Below are positions 24,695 through 36,047 of a stretch of DNA of 64,000 nucleotides, piece by piece (positions within the stretch are counted from its first letter, which is position 1; each line of letters opens with the position of its first letter). The translations under genes were made by a program, and so were the position numbers. The stretch is from Bordetella genomosp. 7 (GTDB lineage Bacteria > Pseudomonadota > Gammaproteobacteria > Burkholderiales > Burkholderiaceae_B), in the NCBI RefSeq assembly GCF_002261265.1, contig NZ_NEVK01000003.1, positions 744,001 through 808,000 on the forward strand, given 5' to 3'. Below the pieces are notes generated by a model. It made no database searches. It was not told the DNA's origin and was given only the letters and a program-made list of their open reading frames with translations.

Positions 24695-26362
24695 ATGCCG
24701 CCGTTCGCCACCCATGCCGTCGTCAACCAGGTAGCGCCCCTGGAAGACTATTCCCTGTATGAAACCGACTTGGTCTTGCGCCAGGCCGTACAGCGCGAAG
24801 GCGCCGCAGCCTACGAGTCCACGCTGCGCGAGCATGGCGCCTGGCTGGGCCGCGCATCCACCCTGGCCGCCGGCGAGCGCGCCAATCGCTGCCTGCCCCG
24901 CTGGCTGGGCTACGACCCCAACGGCCATCGTATCGATCAGGTGGAGTTCGACCCGGCCTGGCATGCGCTGATGTCAGGCATCGTGGCGCGCGGCCTGCAC
25001 AGCCACGCCTGGCTGCAGCCGGCTCCGGGCGCCCAGGCCGCGCGCGCGGCCGCTTACCTGATGCAGGGCCAGGTCGAGGCGGGCACTTTGTGCCCCACCA
25101 CCATGACCTACGCAGCCGTGCCCCTGTTGCAGCAAGAGCCGGCGGGTGTCATCGATTTCGCGCAACACTGGCTGCCGGCCCTGGCTTCGCACGACTACGA
25201 TGCTGCCGACGCGCCCCTGCCCGGCAAGCGCAGCGCGCTGATAGGCATGGGGCTCACCGAAAAACAGGGCGGCTCGGACCTGCGCGCCATTACGACCCGC
25301 GCCGAGCCCGTCGCGCAGGGCGGTCGCGGCGCGGCATACCTGCTGACCGGCCACAAGTGGTTCTTTTCGGTGCCGCACGCCGATGCTCACCTGGTATTGG
25401 CCAATACCGATGCCGGCCCGGGGTGCTTCTTCGTGCCGCGCTGGACGCCGGACGGCCCTCGCAACGCCGTGCGCATCCGGCGTCTGAAAGACAAGCTGGG
25501 CAATCGCAGCAATGCCAGCGGGGAAGTGGAGTTTGAACAGGCCTGGGGCATGCTCATGGGCGAGCCGGGCAGGGGCCTGGCCTTGCTGCTGCAGATGGCG
25601 GCCACCACCCGACTCGATTGCGTGCTGGGCAGCGCGGCGCTGTTGCGCCAGGCGGTGGTCCAGGCCGCGCATCATGCTGTGCATCGCCACGCATTCGGCC
25701 AGGCGCTGGCTCGGCAGCCGCTCATGCTTCACCTGCTGGCGGACCTGGCGCTGGAAAGCGAGGCGGCCACGGTGCTGGCCGTGCGCCTGGCGCGCGCCGT
25801 CGACGAACGCGACCAGCCCGCCTCGCGGGCCTTGGTGCGCGTGGGCACGCCCGCCGCCAAACTGTGGGTATGCAAGCGCGCCATCGCCGCCATTGCCGAA
25901 TGCATGGAAGTCTGGGGCGGCAACGGTTACGTCGAGACGGGGCCGCTGGCGCGCCTGTACCGCGAGGCGCCTGTCAACTCCATCTGGGAAGGTTCCGGCA
26001 ACGTCATGGCGCTGGATGTCCTGCGCGCCTTGCAGCGCGACGGCGACTGCCTGGCCGCCTTGCAAGACGAACTGGACCCGGCCCGTGGCGCCTATGCCGA
26101 CTTCGATCGCTGCTGGGCCGACTGGCAACGGCAGGCGGCGCGCCTGGCGGGCGACGCGGCCGGGCAGGCCCAGGCGCGCGCTCTGGCCGCCGGGTTGGCG
26201 CGATTGTGGCAGGCCGCGCTGCTGATACGCCACGCGCCGGCCGCGGTCGCCGACGCCTTCGTGGCCAGCCGGCTGGCCGCACCCGCAGGTATCGCCGGCG
26301 AATTGCCGCCCGGGGCGGACGCCGCCGCCATCGTGGCGCGGGCGTGGCCGGCGATCTGCTAA
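24695..26362 (+). CDS. Acyl-CoA dehydrogenase, AidB / isovaleryl-CoA dehydrogenase-like
   Basis: A 555-residue flavoprotein of the AidB subgroup of acyl-CoA dehydrogenases. AidB-like features are AGTLCPTTMTYAAVPLL, GMGLTEKQGGSDLRAITT, TGHKWFFSVP and the C-terminal ECMEVWGGNGYVE. In E. coli AidB is induced by alkylating agents, binds DNA and protects it; other members act in branched-chain acyl-CoA oxidation. The ATG at 24695 has GGAGG directly upstream. The longer open frame crossing the inverted repeat is rejected. A TTGCAC hexamer at 24632 could be a -35 but its -10 is poor. Confidence 0.87.
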   Translation: MPPFATHAVVNQVAPLEDYSLYETDLVLRQAVQREGAAAYESTLREHGAWLGRASTLAAGERANRCLPRWLGYDPNGHRIDQVEFDPAWHALMSGIVARGLHSHAWLQPAPGAQAARAAAYLMQGQVEAGTLCPTTMTYAAVPLLQQEPAGVIDFAQHWLPALASHDYDAADAPLPGKRSALIGMGLTEKQGGSDLRAITTRAEPVAQGGRGAAYLLTGHKWFFSVPHADAHLVLANTDAGPGCFFVPRWTPDGPRNAVRIRRLKDKLGNRSNASGEVEFEQAWGMLMGEPGRGLALLLQMAATTRLDCVLGSAALLRQAVVQAAHHAVHRHAFGQALARQPLMLHLLADLALESEAATVLAVRLARAVDERDQPASRALVRVGTPAAKLWVCKRAIAAIAECMEVWGGNGYVETGPLARLYREAPVNSIWEGSGNVMALDVLRALQRDGDCLAALQDELDPARGAYADFDRCWADWQRQAARLAGDAAGQAQARALAAGLARLWQAALLIRHAPAAVADAFVASRLAAPAGIAGELPPGADAAAIVARAWPAIC

Positions 26363-26412
26363 ATTGCGTCTAGTTTTCTCACCAACGACGCGCACTCGCG
26401 CGCCCGGCACAT

Positions 26413-27090
26413 ATGCTCACGCAACAACAACTCAAGCAACAGTCCGCCGACGCGGCGCTGGCTTTTATCGAACCCCTGCTCGGCCCTGACGTCGTCATCG
26501 GCGTGGGCACCGGATCCACCGCCGACCTGTTCATCGATGGCCTGGCCCGCTTGCGCGGCCGCCTGCGCGGCGCCGTGGCCAGTTCCGAACGCAGCGCCGC
26601 GCGCCTGGCCGGGCATGGGCTGGATGTGCTGGATCTCAACGATGTGCAGGCCATGCCGGTCTACATCGACGGCGCCGACGAAATCGACGCCCGCCTGCAT
26701 ATGATCAAGGGCGGCGGCGGCGCGCTCACGCGCGAGAAAATCGTGGCGTCGGTGGCCGATCGCTACATCTGCATCGCCGATGAGTCCAAGCTGGTCGAGC
26801 GGCTGGGCGCCTTTCCGCTGCCCATCGAAGTCATTCCCATGGCGCGCGAAGCGGTGGCGCGCGCCGTGGTCGCGTTGGGCGGCCAGCCGCGCCTGCGCGA
26901 CGGGTTCGTTACCGACAACGGCAACATCATCCTGGATGTGGCCGGCCTGCACATTGACGACGCGCCCGGCCTGGAAGCCAGGCTGAACAACCTGCCCGGC
27001 GTCGTAACTTGCGGTCTGTTCGCCCAGTCGGGCGCCCACGTGGCGCTGCTGGCCACGCAGCAGGGCATACGCGAGCTTCACCGCCCCTGA
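26413..27090 (+). CDS. rpiA: Ribose-5-phosphate isomerase A
   Basis: A 225-residue RpiA, which interconverts ribose 5-phosphate and ribulose 5-phosphate in the pentose phosphate pathway. All active-site elements are present: GVGTGST (30-36), SSERSAARL (57-65), GADEID (87-92) and KGGGGALTREK (99-109, catalytic Glu108). The start is an ATG 50 bases after the acyl-CoA dehydrogenase stop. It is followed by the phoU gene after 152 bp that include a Pho-box-like site. Confidence 0.96.
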   Translation: MLTQQQLKQQSADAALAFIEPLLGPDVVIGVGTGSTADLFIDGLARLRGRLRGAVASSERSAARLAGHGLDVLDLNDVQAMPVYIDGADEIDARLHMIKGGGGALTREKIVASVADRYICIADESKLVERLGAFPLPIEVIPMAREAVARAVVALGGQPRLRDGFVTDNGNIILDVAGLHIDDAPGLEARLNNLPGVVTCGLFAQSGAHVALLATQQGIRELHRP

Positions 27091-27146
27091 GCGCGGCGCG
27101 CGCTTCGGCGGCCGCCTTGCCCGCCGCCGGGGCGCGATTCATAATC

Positions 27147-27164
27147 CTGTCATATAGAAGTCAT
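27147..27164 (+). promoter_or_regulatory. Pho-box-like site upstream of phoU
   Basis: CTGTCAT (27147-27153), a 4-bp A/T-rich spacer ATAG, then AAGTCAT (27158-27164) match the PhoB consensus of two CTGTCAT repeats 11 bp apart, with two mismatches in the second. It lies about 80 bases upstream of the phoU start, where PhoB normally binds at the -35 region. Phosphate-starvation control of phoU is inferred. Confidence 0.6.
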
Positions 27165-27242
27165 AACCTTGCGGGTCGGCAGGCCCATATGCTTGCGCTC
27201 GAACAGGGGGTCGCCATGTACACACCTACGCAGGGAGTCCGG

Positions 27243-27983
27243 ATGACGGAGCACACCAACAAACAATTCGACGCCGATCTGCAAAGCGTCCGTTCGCAGT
27301 TCTTGCAAATGGGCGGGCTGGTCGAAGCCATGATCCAGGAGTCGGTCGAAGCCGTCCCCACCGGCGATCTCGAACTGGTCGAGAAGGTGCGCGAGCGCGA
27401 AAAACAGGTCAACCGCCACGAAGTCGAGATCGACGAGCGCATCAGCCTGATCCTGGCGCGTCACCAGCCCACCGCCATCGACCTGCGCACCTTGCTGGCG
27501 GTGTCCAAGATGCTGACCGACATGGAACGCTCCGGCGACGAAGCCGAGAAAATCGCCAACGCCGTGCGCCGCATGTACGAGTCGGAACAACGCCATATTC
27601 CGGTCATCGAACTGCGCCACATGGCGCTCAGCGTGTCGCGCATGTTGCACAACGCGCTCGATGCGTTCGCCCGCCAGGATCCGATCCTGGCCGCCCAGGT
27701 GGTGCGCAGCGACAAGGAAGTCGACCGCGAATGGAAGGGCACGCTGCGCACCCTGATTACCTACATGATGGAAGACCCGCGCACCATTTCGCGTGCCATC
27801 GACATGGTGTTCATCGCGCGCGCGCTGGAACGCATCGGCGACCATGCCAAGAATATGGCCGAACGCGTTATTTATATGGTGAAGGGCGCAGACGTGCGCC
27901 ATACGGGCGTGAAAAACACCGAACGCCTGGCCCGCGGCGAAGACGATACCGCGCCGCCCCAGCCGCCTGCCGGCGAGTCCTGA
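27243..27983 (+). CDS. phoU: Phosphate-signalling protein PhoU
   Basis: A 246-residue all-helical protein made of two PhoU repeats. It links the Pst transporter to the PhoR-PhoB two-component system and dampens the Pho response. Typical segments are HEVEIDERISLILARHQP, LTDMERSGDEAEKIANAVRR and ARALERIGDHAKNMAERVIY, the latter two carrying the metal-binding E/D-rich motifs. The start MTEHTNKQFDADLQS is chosen by alignment with the usual PhoU N-terminus and a GGGAG upstream. The pst genes that usually precede phoU are absent here, but a Pho-box-like site is present, suggesting its own promoter. Confidence 0.94.
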   Translation: MTEHTNKQFDADLQSVRSQFLQMGGLVEAMIQESVEAVPTGDLELVEKVREREKQVNRHEVEIDERISLILARHQPTAIDLRTLLAVSKMLTDMERSGDEAEKIANAVRRMYESEQRHIPVIELRHMALSVSRMLHNALDAFARQDPILAAQVVRSDKEVDREWKGTLRTLITYMMEDPRTISRAIDMVFIARALERIGDHAKNMAERVIYMVKGADVRHTGVKNTERLARGEDDTAPPQPPAGES

Positions 27984-27994
27984 CACCTTGCGTG

Positions 27995-28056
27995 CCGGGC
28001 CCGGGTGGCCCGGGTTTGCAGGGCATGACCCGGCGCCGGCAGCGCCGGGTTTTTTG
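27995..28056 (+). terminator. Tandem hairpin terminators after phoU
   Basis: The first hairpin is CCGGGCC (27995-28001) with GGCCCGG (28007-28013), followed by GTTTG. The second, stronger one is ACCCGGCGC (28028-28036) with GCGCCGGGT (28042-28050), running into a seven-T tract (28050-28056). It separates convergent phoU and yggX; the strong T-tract serves phoU. Confidence 0.8.
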
Positions 28057-28071
28057 TTGCCGCTGCCGTCG

Positions 28072-28344
28072 TCAGGCCGAAGGCGGCACGAAGCCCTGGG
28101 CTTCGACGCTGCCGTCTTCGAACAAGTAGCGTTCCATTTGCTGTTGCAGATACTTGCGCGCGCGCGAGTCGGCCAGGTTGAGGCGGTTTTCGTTGACCAG
28201 GCGCGTCTGGATCTGCTTCCATTCTTCCCAGGCTTCTTTGGACACGCTCTGCCAGATGCGGGTGCCCAGTTCGCCGGGGTACGGGGGGAAGTCGAGCCCT
28301 TCGGCTTCGCGCTTCAGTTTTACACAGTTGACGGTACGGGACAT
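28072..28344 (-). CDS. yggX: Oxidative damage protection protein YggX (probable Fe(2+) trafficking protein)
   Basis: A 90-residue YggX-family protein starting [20 protein letters not shown], with the conserved Cys7 and the [11 protein letters not shown] motif. YggX protects iron-sulfur clusters and DNA from oxidative damage and is thought to act in iron trafficking. Its length equals that of the E. coli protein. It lies downstream of argA on the same strand (91-bp gap) and converges on phoU. Confidence 0.94.
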   Translation of the reverse strand: MSRTVNCVKLKREAEGLDFPPYPGELGTRIWQSVSKEAWEEWKQIQTRLVNENRLNLADSRARKYLQQQMERYLFEDGSVEAQGFVPPSA

Positions 28345-28435
28345 GGTCTGCTGCCGATAATCAGTGATAGACAGGCCATTTTAGCGGCCTGGCGCATTTG
28401 GTGCGCGGGCGGCCCGGCCGGCGGCCGCCCGCCCG

Positions 28436-29791
28436 TTACAGCTTCTTGATGAAAACCAGGCTATTGCGCGAGCGGTTGTAGTTGTTCTGCTTCTCGCGCG
28501 GCAGGTCGGTCAGGCCGCCCCGCACGAACCCGCGCTTCATGAACCAATGCGATGTGCGGGTGGTCAGCACGAACAGCCGGCGCGCGCCCATGGCGCGGGC
28601 GCGCGATTCCATGTGACGCAGCAGCATGTCGCCTTCGCCCGACCCCTGCCATTCGGGGTGCACGATCAGGCAGGCCATTTCGGCCATATGTTCATCGGGG
28701 TACGGATGCAGCGCCGCGCATCCATAGATGACCCCGTCGTGCTCAAGCACGGTAAAGCGCTCGACTTCGCGCTCGATGACGCTGCGCGGGCGCGGCACCA
28801 GGGTGCCGTCGGCTTCGAGCGGCTCGATCAGGCTCAGGATGGCGCCTACGTCGTCCAGCGTGGCCGGGCGCAGGTCATCGAGCGTGTCTTCGACCACCAT
28901 GGTGCCCACGCCATCGTGGGTGAAGATTTCGAGCAGCACGCTGCCGTCCAGCGCGTAGGGCACCAGGTGTGCGCGCGCCACGCCGCGCTTGACCGCCAGC
29001 GAGGCGTGGCGCAGGTAGAAGGCCGTGTCTTCGTCAAGGTCGCCGCGCGCCAGCAGCGCGTCGGCGTCCGCGCGCGCCAGTTCGGTGTCTACGCTGCCGT
29101 CTGCGCTCAGCACGCCGTTCGAGCTGGACAGGAATATCAGCTTCTCGGCGCGCAAGGCCACGGCCACGCTGGTGGCCAGGTCTTCCATGGCCAGGTTGAA
29201 GGCGTCGCCCGTGGGCGAGAACCCCAGCGGCGACAGCAGCACCACCGAGCCTTTCTCGATCGCGAACTTCAGGGCGTCCACGTCGATCTTGCGCACCTGG
29301 CCGGTGTGCATGTAATCGATGCCGTCGACCACGCCGGTAGGGCGCGCCGTGACGAAATTGCCCGAAATGACGCGGATGTGCGAATGCGACATCGGGGTAT
29401 TGGGCAGCCCCTGGCTGAACGCCGCCTCGATGTCCAGGCGGATTTCCCCCGCGGCCTCTTTGGCGCATTCGAGCGCGGCCGCGTCAGTGGGGGCCAGCCC
29501 ACGGCCGAACTGCTGGGTGAAACCTTTAAGGCGCAGTTGTTCATTGACTTGCGGGCGCGAGCCATGCACCAGCACCAGGCGCACGCCCAGGGCGGACAAC
29601 AGCGACAGGTCTTGCACCAGCGCATTCAGCGCGCCCGCCTGCACGAGCTCGCCGCCAAATGCCACCACGAACGTCTTGCCGCGAAACGCGTGCACATAGG
29701 GGGCGACTTCGCGAAACCATCGGACGAACTGCGCGGCGGCGAATTCTGGGGCTTCCTGGGCAGAGACGGTATCGGCTTCCTGGTCGGGCAT
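28436..29791 (-). CDS. argA: N-acetylglutamate synthase ArgA (amino-acid N-acetyltransferase)
   Basis: A 451-residue bifunctional-fold protein: an N-terminal amino-acid-kinase-like domain (about 40-290; VVAFGGELVQAG, LVHGSRPQVNEQL) and a C-terminal GNAT acetyltransferase domain (about 300-450; ACLIVHPEWQGSGEGDMLLRH). It makes N-acetylglutamate from acetyl-CoA and glutamate, the first step of arginine synthesis, and is normally feedback-inhibited through the kinase-like domain. A perfect TATAAT (minus strand, 29875-29880) about 85 bases upstream of the ATG may be its -10 box, though no good -35 is seen. Confidence 0.95.
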   Translation of the reverse strand: MPDQEADTVSAQEAPEFAAAQFVRWFREVAPYVHAFRGKTFVVAFGGELVQAGALNALVQDLSLLSALGVRLVLVHGSRPQVNEQLRLKGFTQQFGRGLAPTDAAALECAKEAAGEIRLDIEAAFSQGLPNTPMSHSHIRVISGNFVTARPTGVVDGIDYMHTGQVRKIDVDALKFAIEKGSVVLLSPLGFSPTGDAFNLAMEDLATSVAVALRAEKLIFLSSSNGVLSADGSVDTELARADADALLARGDLDEDTAFYLRHASLAVKRGVARAHLVPYALDGSVLLEIFTHDGVGTMVVEDTLDDLRPATLDDVGAILSLIEPLEADGTLVPRPRSVIEREVERFTVLEHDGVIYGCAALHPYPDEHMAEMACLIVHPEWQGSGEGDMLLRHMESRARAMGARRLFVLTTRTSHWFMKRGFVRGGLTDLPREKQNNYNRSRNSLVFIKKL

Positions 29792-29905
29792 GATGGGCGA
29801 GGGGGCTTCCTGGATGGATAGGGCGCCTGGGGCGCGGTCGGCGCCGTCCGTGCATCACGACGGCGCTGGCGGAAATTATATGACCGCCGAAGGCCCCAGG
29901 CCGCC

Positions 29906-30685
29906 CTACAGCGTGCCCGGATACATGCCGCCGTCCAGCACCAGGTTCTGGCCGGTCATGTAGCCGGCCTGGGCGCTGCACAGAAAGGCGCAGGCGTCGC
30001 CGAACTCGGCCGGGTCGCCGAAGCGGCGCGCCGGGACGCGCTGCTCGCGTTCGGCCATGATGTCCTGCACGCTGCGCCCGCTGTCGCTGGCCGCCCTGGC
30101 CGCCGTCTGGACCAGGCGGTCGGTGGCGAAGGGGCCCGGCAGCAAGTTGTTGATGGTGACGTTGTGGGCGGCCACCTGGCGCGCCAGTCCCGCCACGAAG
30201 CCGGTGAGCCCGCTGCGCGCGCCATTGGACAGGCCCAGGATGTCGATGGGCATCTTCACCGCCGCCGAGGTGATGTTCACGATGCGGCCCCAGCGGCGTT
30301 CTATCATGGTGTCTATGGTGGCGCGGATCAGCTCGATGGGGGTGATCATGTTGGCGTCCAGCGCGGCGATCCAGTCGTCGCGGGACCATTCGCGGAAGTC
30401 GCCGGGCTTGGGGCCGCCGGCGTTGGTCACCAGGATGTCGGGATCGGGGCAGGCGGCCAGGGTGGCGGTGCGGCCGGCTTCGGTGGTGATGTCGGCCACC
30501 ACGGCCGTGACCTGTGCGCCGGTCTGCCGCCGTATGTCGTCTGCGGCCGCTTCCAGCGCCTCGCGGCCGCGCGCCAGCATGATTACCTGCGCGCCTTCGC
30601 GCGCCAGCGACAGGGCGCAGGCGCGGCCCAGGCCCTTGCTCGATGCGCACACCAGGGCGCGCCTGCCTTCAATTCCCAGATCCAT
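29906..30685 (-). CDS. SDR-family protein lacking the canonical catalytic Tyr-Lys pair
   Basis: A 259-residue short-chain dehydrogenase/reductase fold. The nucleotide loop is CASSKGLGRAC (13-23) instead of TGxxxGxG, NAGG (88-91) is normal, and Ser140 is in place. However, the usual Tyr-xxx-Lys is replaced by Ser153 and Arg157 in LSNGARSGL. This matches a known subgroup of FabG-like proteins with imperfect motifs. The protein may therefore use another acid/base residue, bind without reducing, or act as a regulator. The start at 30685 is set by alignment with the SDR N-terminus. Divergent from hrpA with 77 bp between. Substrate unknown. Confidence 0.85.
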   Translation of the reverse strand: MDLGIEGRRALVCASSKGLGRACALSLAREGAQVIMLARGREALEAAADDIRRQTGAQVTAVVADITTEAGRTATLAACPDPDILVTNAGGPKPGDFREWSRDDWIAALDANMITPIELIRATIDTMIERRWGRIVNITSAAVKMPIDILGLSNGARSGLTGFVAGLARQVAAHNVTINNLLPGPFATDRLVQTAARAASDSGRSVQDIMAEREQRVPARRFGDPAEFGDACAFLCSAQAGYMTGQNLVLDGGMYPGTL

Positions 30686-30762
30686 TGCGGTGCTCCAGAG
30701 TTCGCCGCCCAGCGGGCGGCATCGCAAATTTTTATAATAGGCGTTCAAAGGATAATCCGTAC

Positions 30763-34638
<3,876 letters not shown>

Positions 34639-34698
34639 GCCAGTCCGCAGCCGGCCACGGGCCATGGCAGCGGGCAGCGTCGGCGCCTCGGGCAGTAT

Positions 34699-35306
34699 CG
34701 GTGTCTGACACCCTTCGGGAGTCAGACACCGTCTGCGCTGTGCTTATATCGCACGCGCAACGGCATTGATCGGTGTCTGACTCCCGAAGGGTGTCAGACA
34801 CCACCAGCGATGCGCTTGCATCGCACGCGCAACGGCATTGACCGGTGTCTGACTCCCGAAGGGTGTCAGACACCACCCGCGATGTGCTTGCATCGCACGC
34901 ACAACGGCATTGACCGGTGTCTGACTCCCGAAGGGTGTCAGACACCACCCGCGATGTGCTTGCATCGCACGCGCAACGGCATTGATCGGTGTCTGACTCC
35001 GGAAGGGTGTCAGACACCGCCAGCGATGTGCTTGCATCGCACGCACAACGGCATTGATCGGTGTCTGACTCCCGAAGGGTGTCAGACACCGCCAGCGATG
35101 TACTTGCATCGCACGCACAACGGCATTGACCGGTGTCTGACTCCCGAAGGGTGTCAGACACCACCCGCGATGTGCTTGCATCGCACGCGTAACGGTATTG
35201 ACCGGTGTCTGACTCCCGAAGGGTGTCAGACACCACCAGCGCTGTGCTTGCATCGCACGCACAACGGCATTGACCGGTGTCTGACTCCCGAAGGGTGTCA
35301 GACACC
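34699..35306. repeat. 72-bp tandem array of nine REP-like hairpins
   Basis: Nine roughly 31-nt hairpins start at 34700, 34772, 34844, 34916, 34988, 35060, 35132, 35204 and 35276, an exact 72-bp period. Each has arms GGTGTCTGAC...GTCAGACACC, an inner CCC/GGG continuation with one conserved T-T mismatch and a 3-nt loop. The first copy is the reverse complement of the others. The 41-bp spacers are nearly identical and most contain a second small hairpin, GCGATG-N6-CATCGC. The array fills the gap between convergent hrpA and queH (34639-35332), and no gene was seen there. Because 72 is divisible by three, all frames stay open, but these repetitive frames are not believed to be genes. Confidence 0.93.
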
Positions 35307-35332
35307 TTGCCAGGAAGGGAAGCGTCTGGCGG

Positions 35333-36013
35333 CTAGTCCAGCAGCGTGGTCTTGTCGACCAGTTCGTCTTTGCCGTAGAACTTCACGCCGATATGGATGC
35401 GGTCGCGGCCCTGTGCGCGGCGGTGGCGGTTGGTGTCGCGCAGCGAGTACACGCAGCCGCAGTATTCCTGCTGATAGAAGTTTTCGCGCTTGGCGATTTC
35501 GATCATGCGTTGCGAGCCGCCGCCCTTGCGCCAGTTGTAAGTCCAGTACACCAGGTCATCGTAGCGGGACGCCGCGCGTTCGCCGCAGCCGTTGATCTGG
35601 TTCATGTCTTTCCAGCGCGAGATGCCCAGCGAGCTGGTGATCGTGTCGAACCCATGCTCGTGCGCGTACAGCGCCGTGCGCTCGAAACGCATGTCGAAAC
35701 ACACGGTGCAACGTTCGCCGCGCTCGGGCGTGTGTTCCAGGCCCTTTACCCGTTCGAACCAGTTATCCATGTCGTAATCGGCATCGATGAACTCGATGCC
35801 GTGCTGCTCGGCAAAGCGGATGTTTTCCTGCTTGCGGATCTCGTATTCTTTGACCGGATGGATGTTCGGGTTGTAGAAAAAAATCGAATAGTCGATGCCC
35901 GAGGCTTGCATCGCTTCCATGACTTCGCCGGAACAGGGCGCGCAGCAAGAGTGCAGCAGCACCTTTTGGCGGCCGGCGGGCAGTTCGAGTTGAGGGCGCA
36001 CGAATTCGGACAT
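35333..36013 (-). CDS. queH: Epoxyqueuosine reductase QueH
   Basis: A 226-residue QueH (formerly DUF208), the non-cobalamin enzyme for the last step of tRNA queuosine synthesis, reduction of epoxyqueuosine. The cysteine motifs expected to bind an iron-sulfur cluster and metal are all present: HSCCAPCSG (Cys23, Cys24, Cys27), RCTVCFDMR (Cys102, Cys105) and YCGCVYS (Cys185, Cys187). The start [10 protein letters not shown] at 36013 is chosen because the extra upstream residues overlap glnE and are not conserved in style. It follows glnE with a 34-bp gap and converges on the hairpin array. Confidence 0.92.
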   Translation of the reverse strand: MSEFVRPQLELPAGRQKVLLHSCCAPCSGEVMEAMQASGIDYSIFFYNPNIHPVKEYEIRKQENIRFAEQHGIEFIDADYDMDNWFERVKGLEHTPERGERCTVCFDMRFERTALYAHEHGFDTITSSLGISRWKDMNQINGCGERAASRYDDLVYWTYNWRKGGGSQRMIEIAKRENFYQQEYCGCVYSLRDTNRHRRAQGRDRIHIGVKFYGKDELVDKTTLLD

Positions 36014-36047
36014 GGACAACGCTATTGCTGCGGTAAAAACCCTTATT

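Noticed and set aside
21944-24964. 1006-codon open frame antisense to the Bug gene, rmuC and the acyl-CoA dehydrogenase gene start
   Set aside because: It is a shadow of GC-rich coding DNA. The genes on the other strand have clear family motifs and it has none.
34699-35306. CRISPR array
   Set aside because: The palindromic 31-nt repeats and regular 41-bp spacing look CRISPR-like, but the spacers are nearly identical to each other and no cas genes are nearby.
34744-35595. Long open frames on both strands across the 72-bp array, encoding 24-residue repeat proteins
   Set aside because: The period is a multiple of three, so any frame without a stop in one unit stays open. The frames have no ribosome-binding sites, run into flanking genes in the wrong frame, and the sequence is explained by conserved hairpins.
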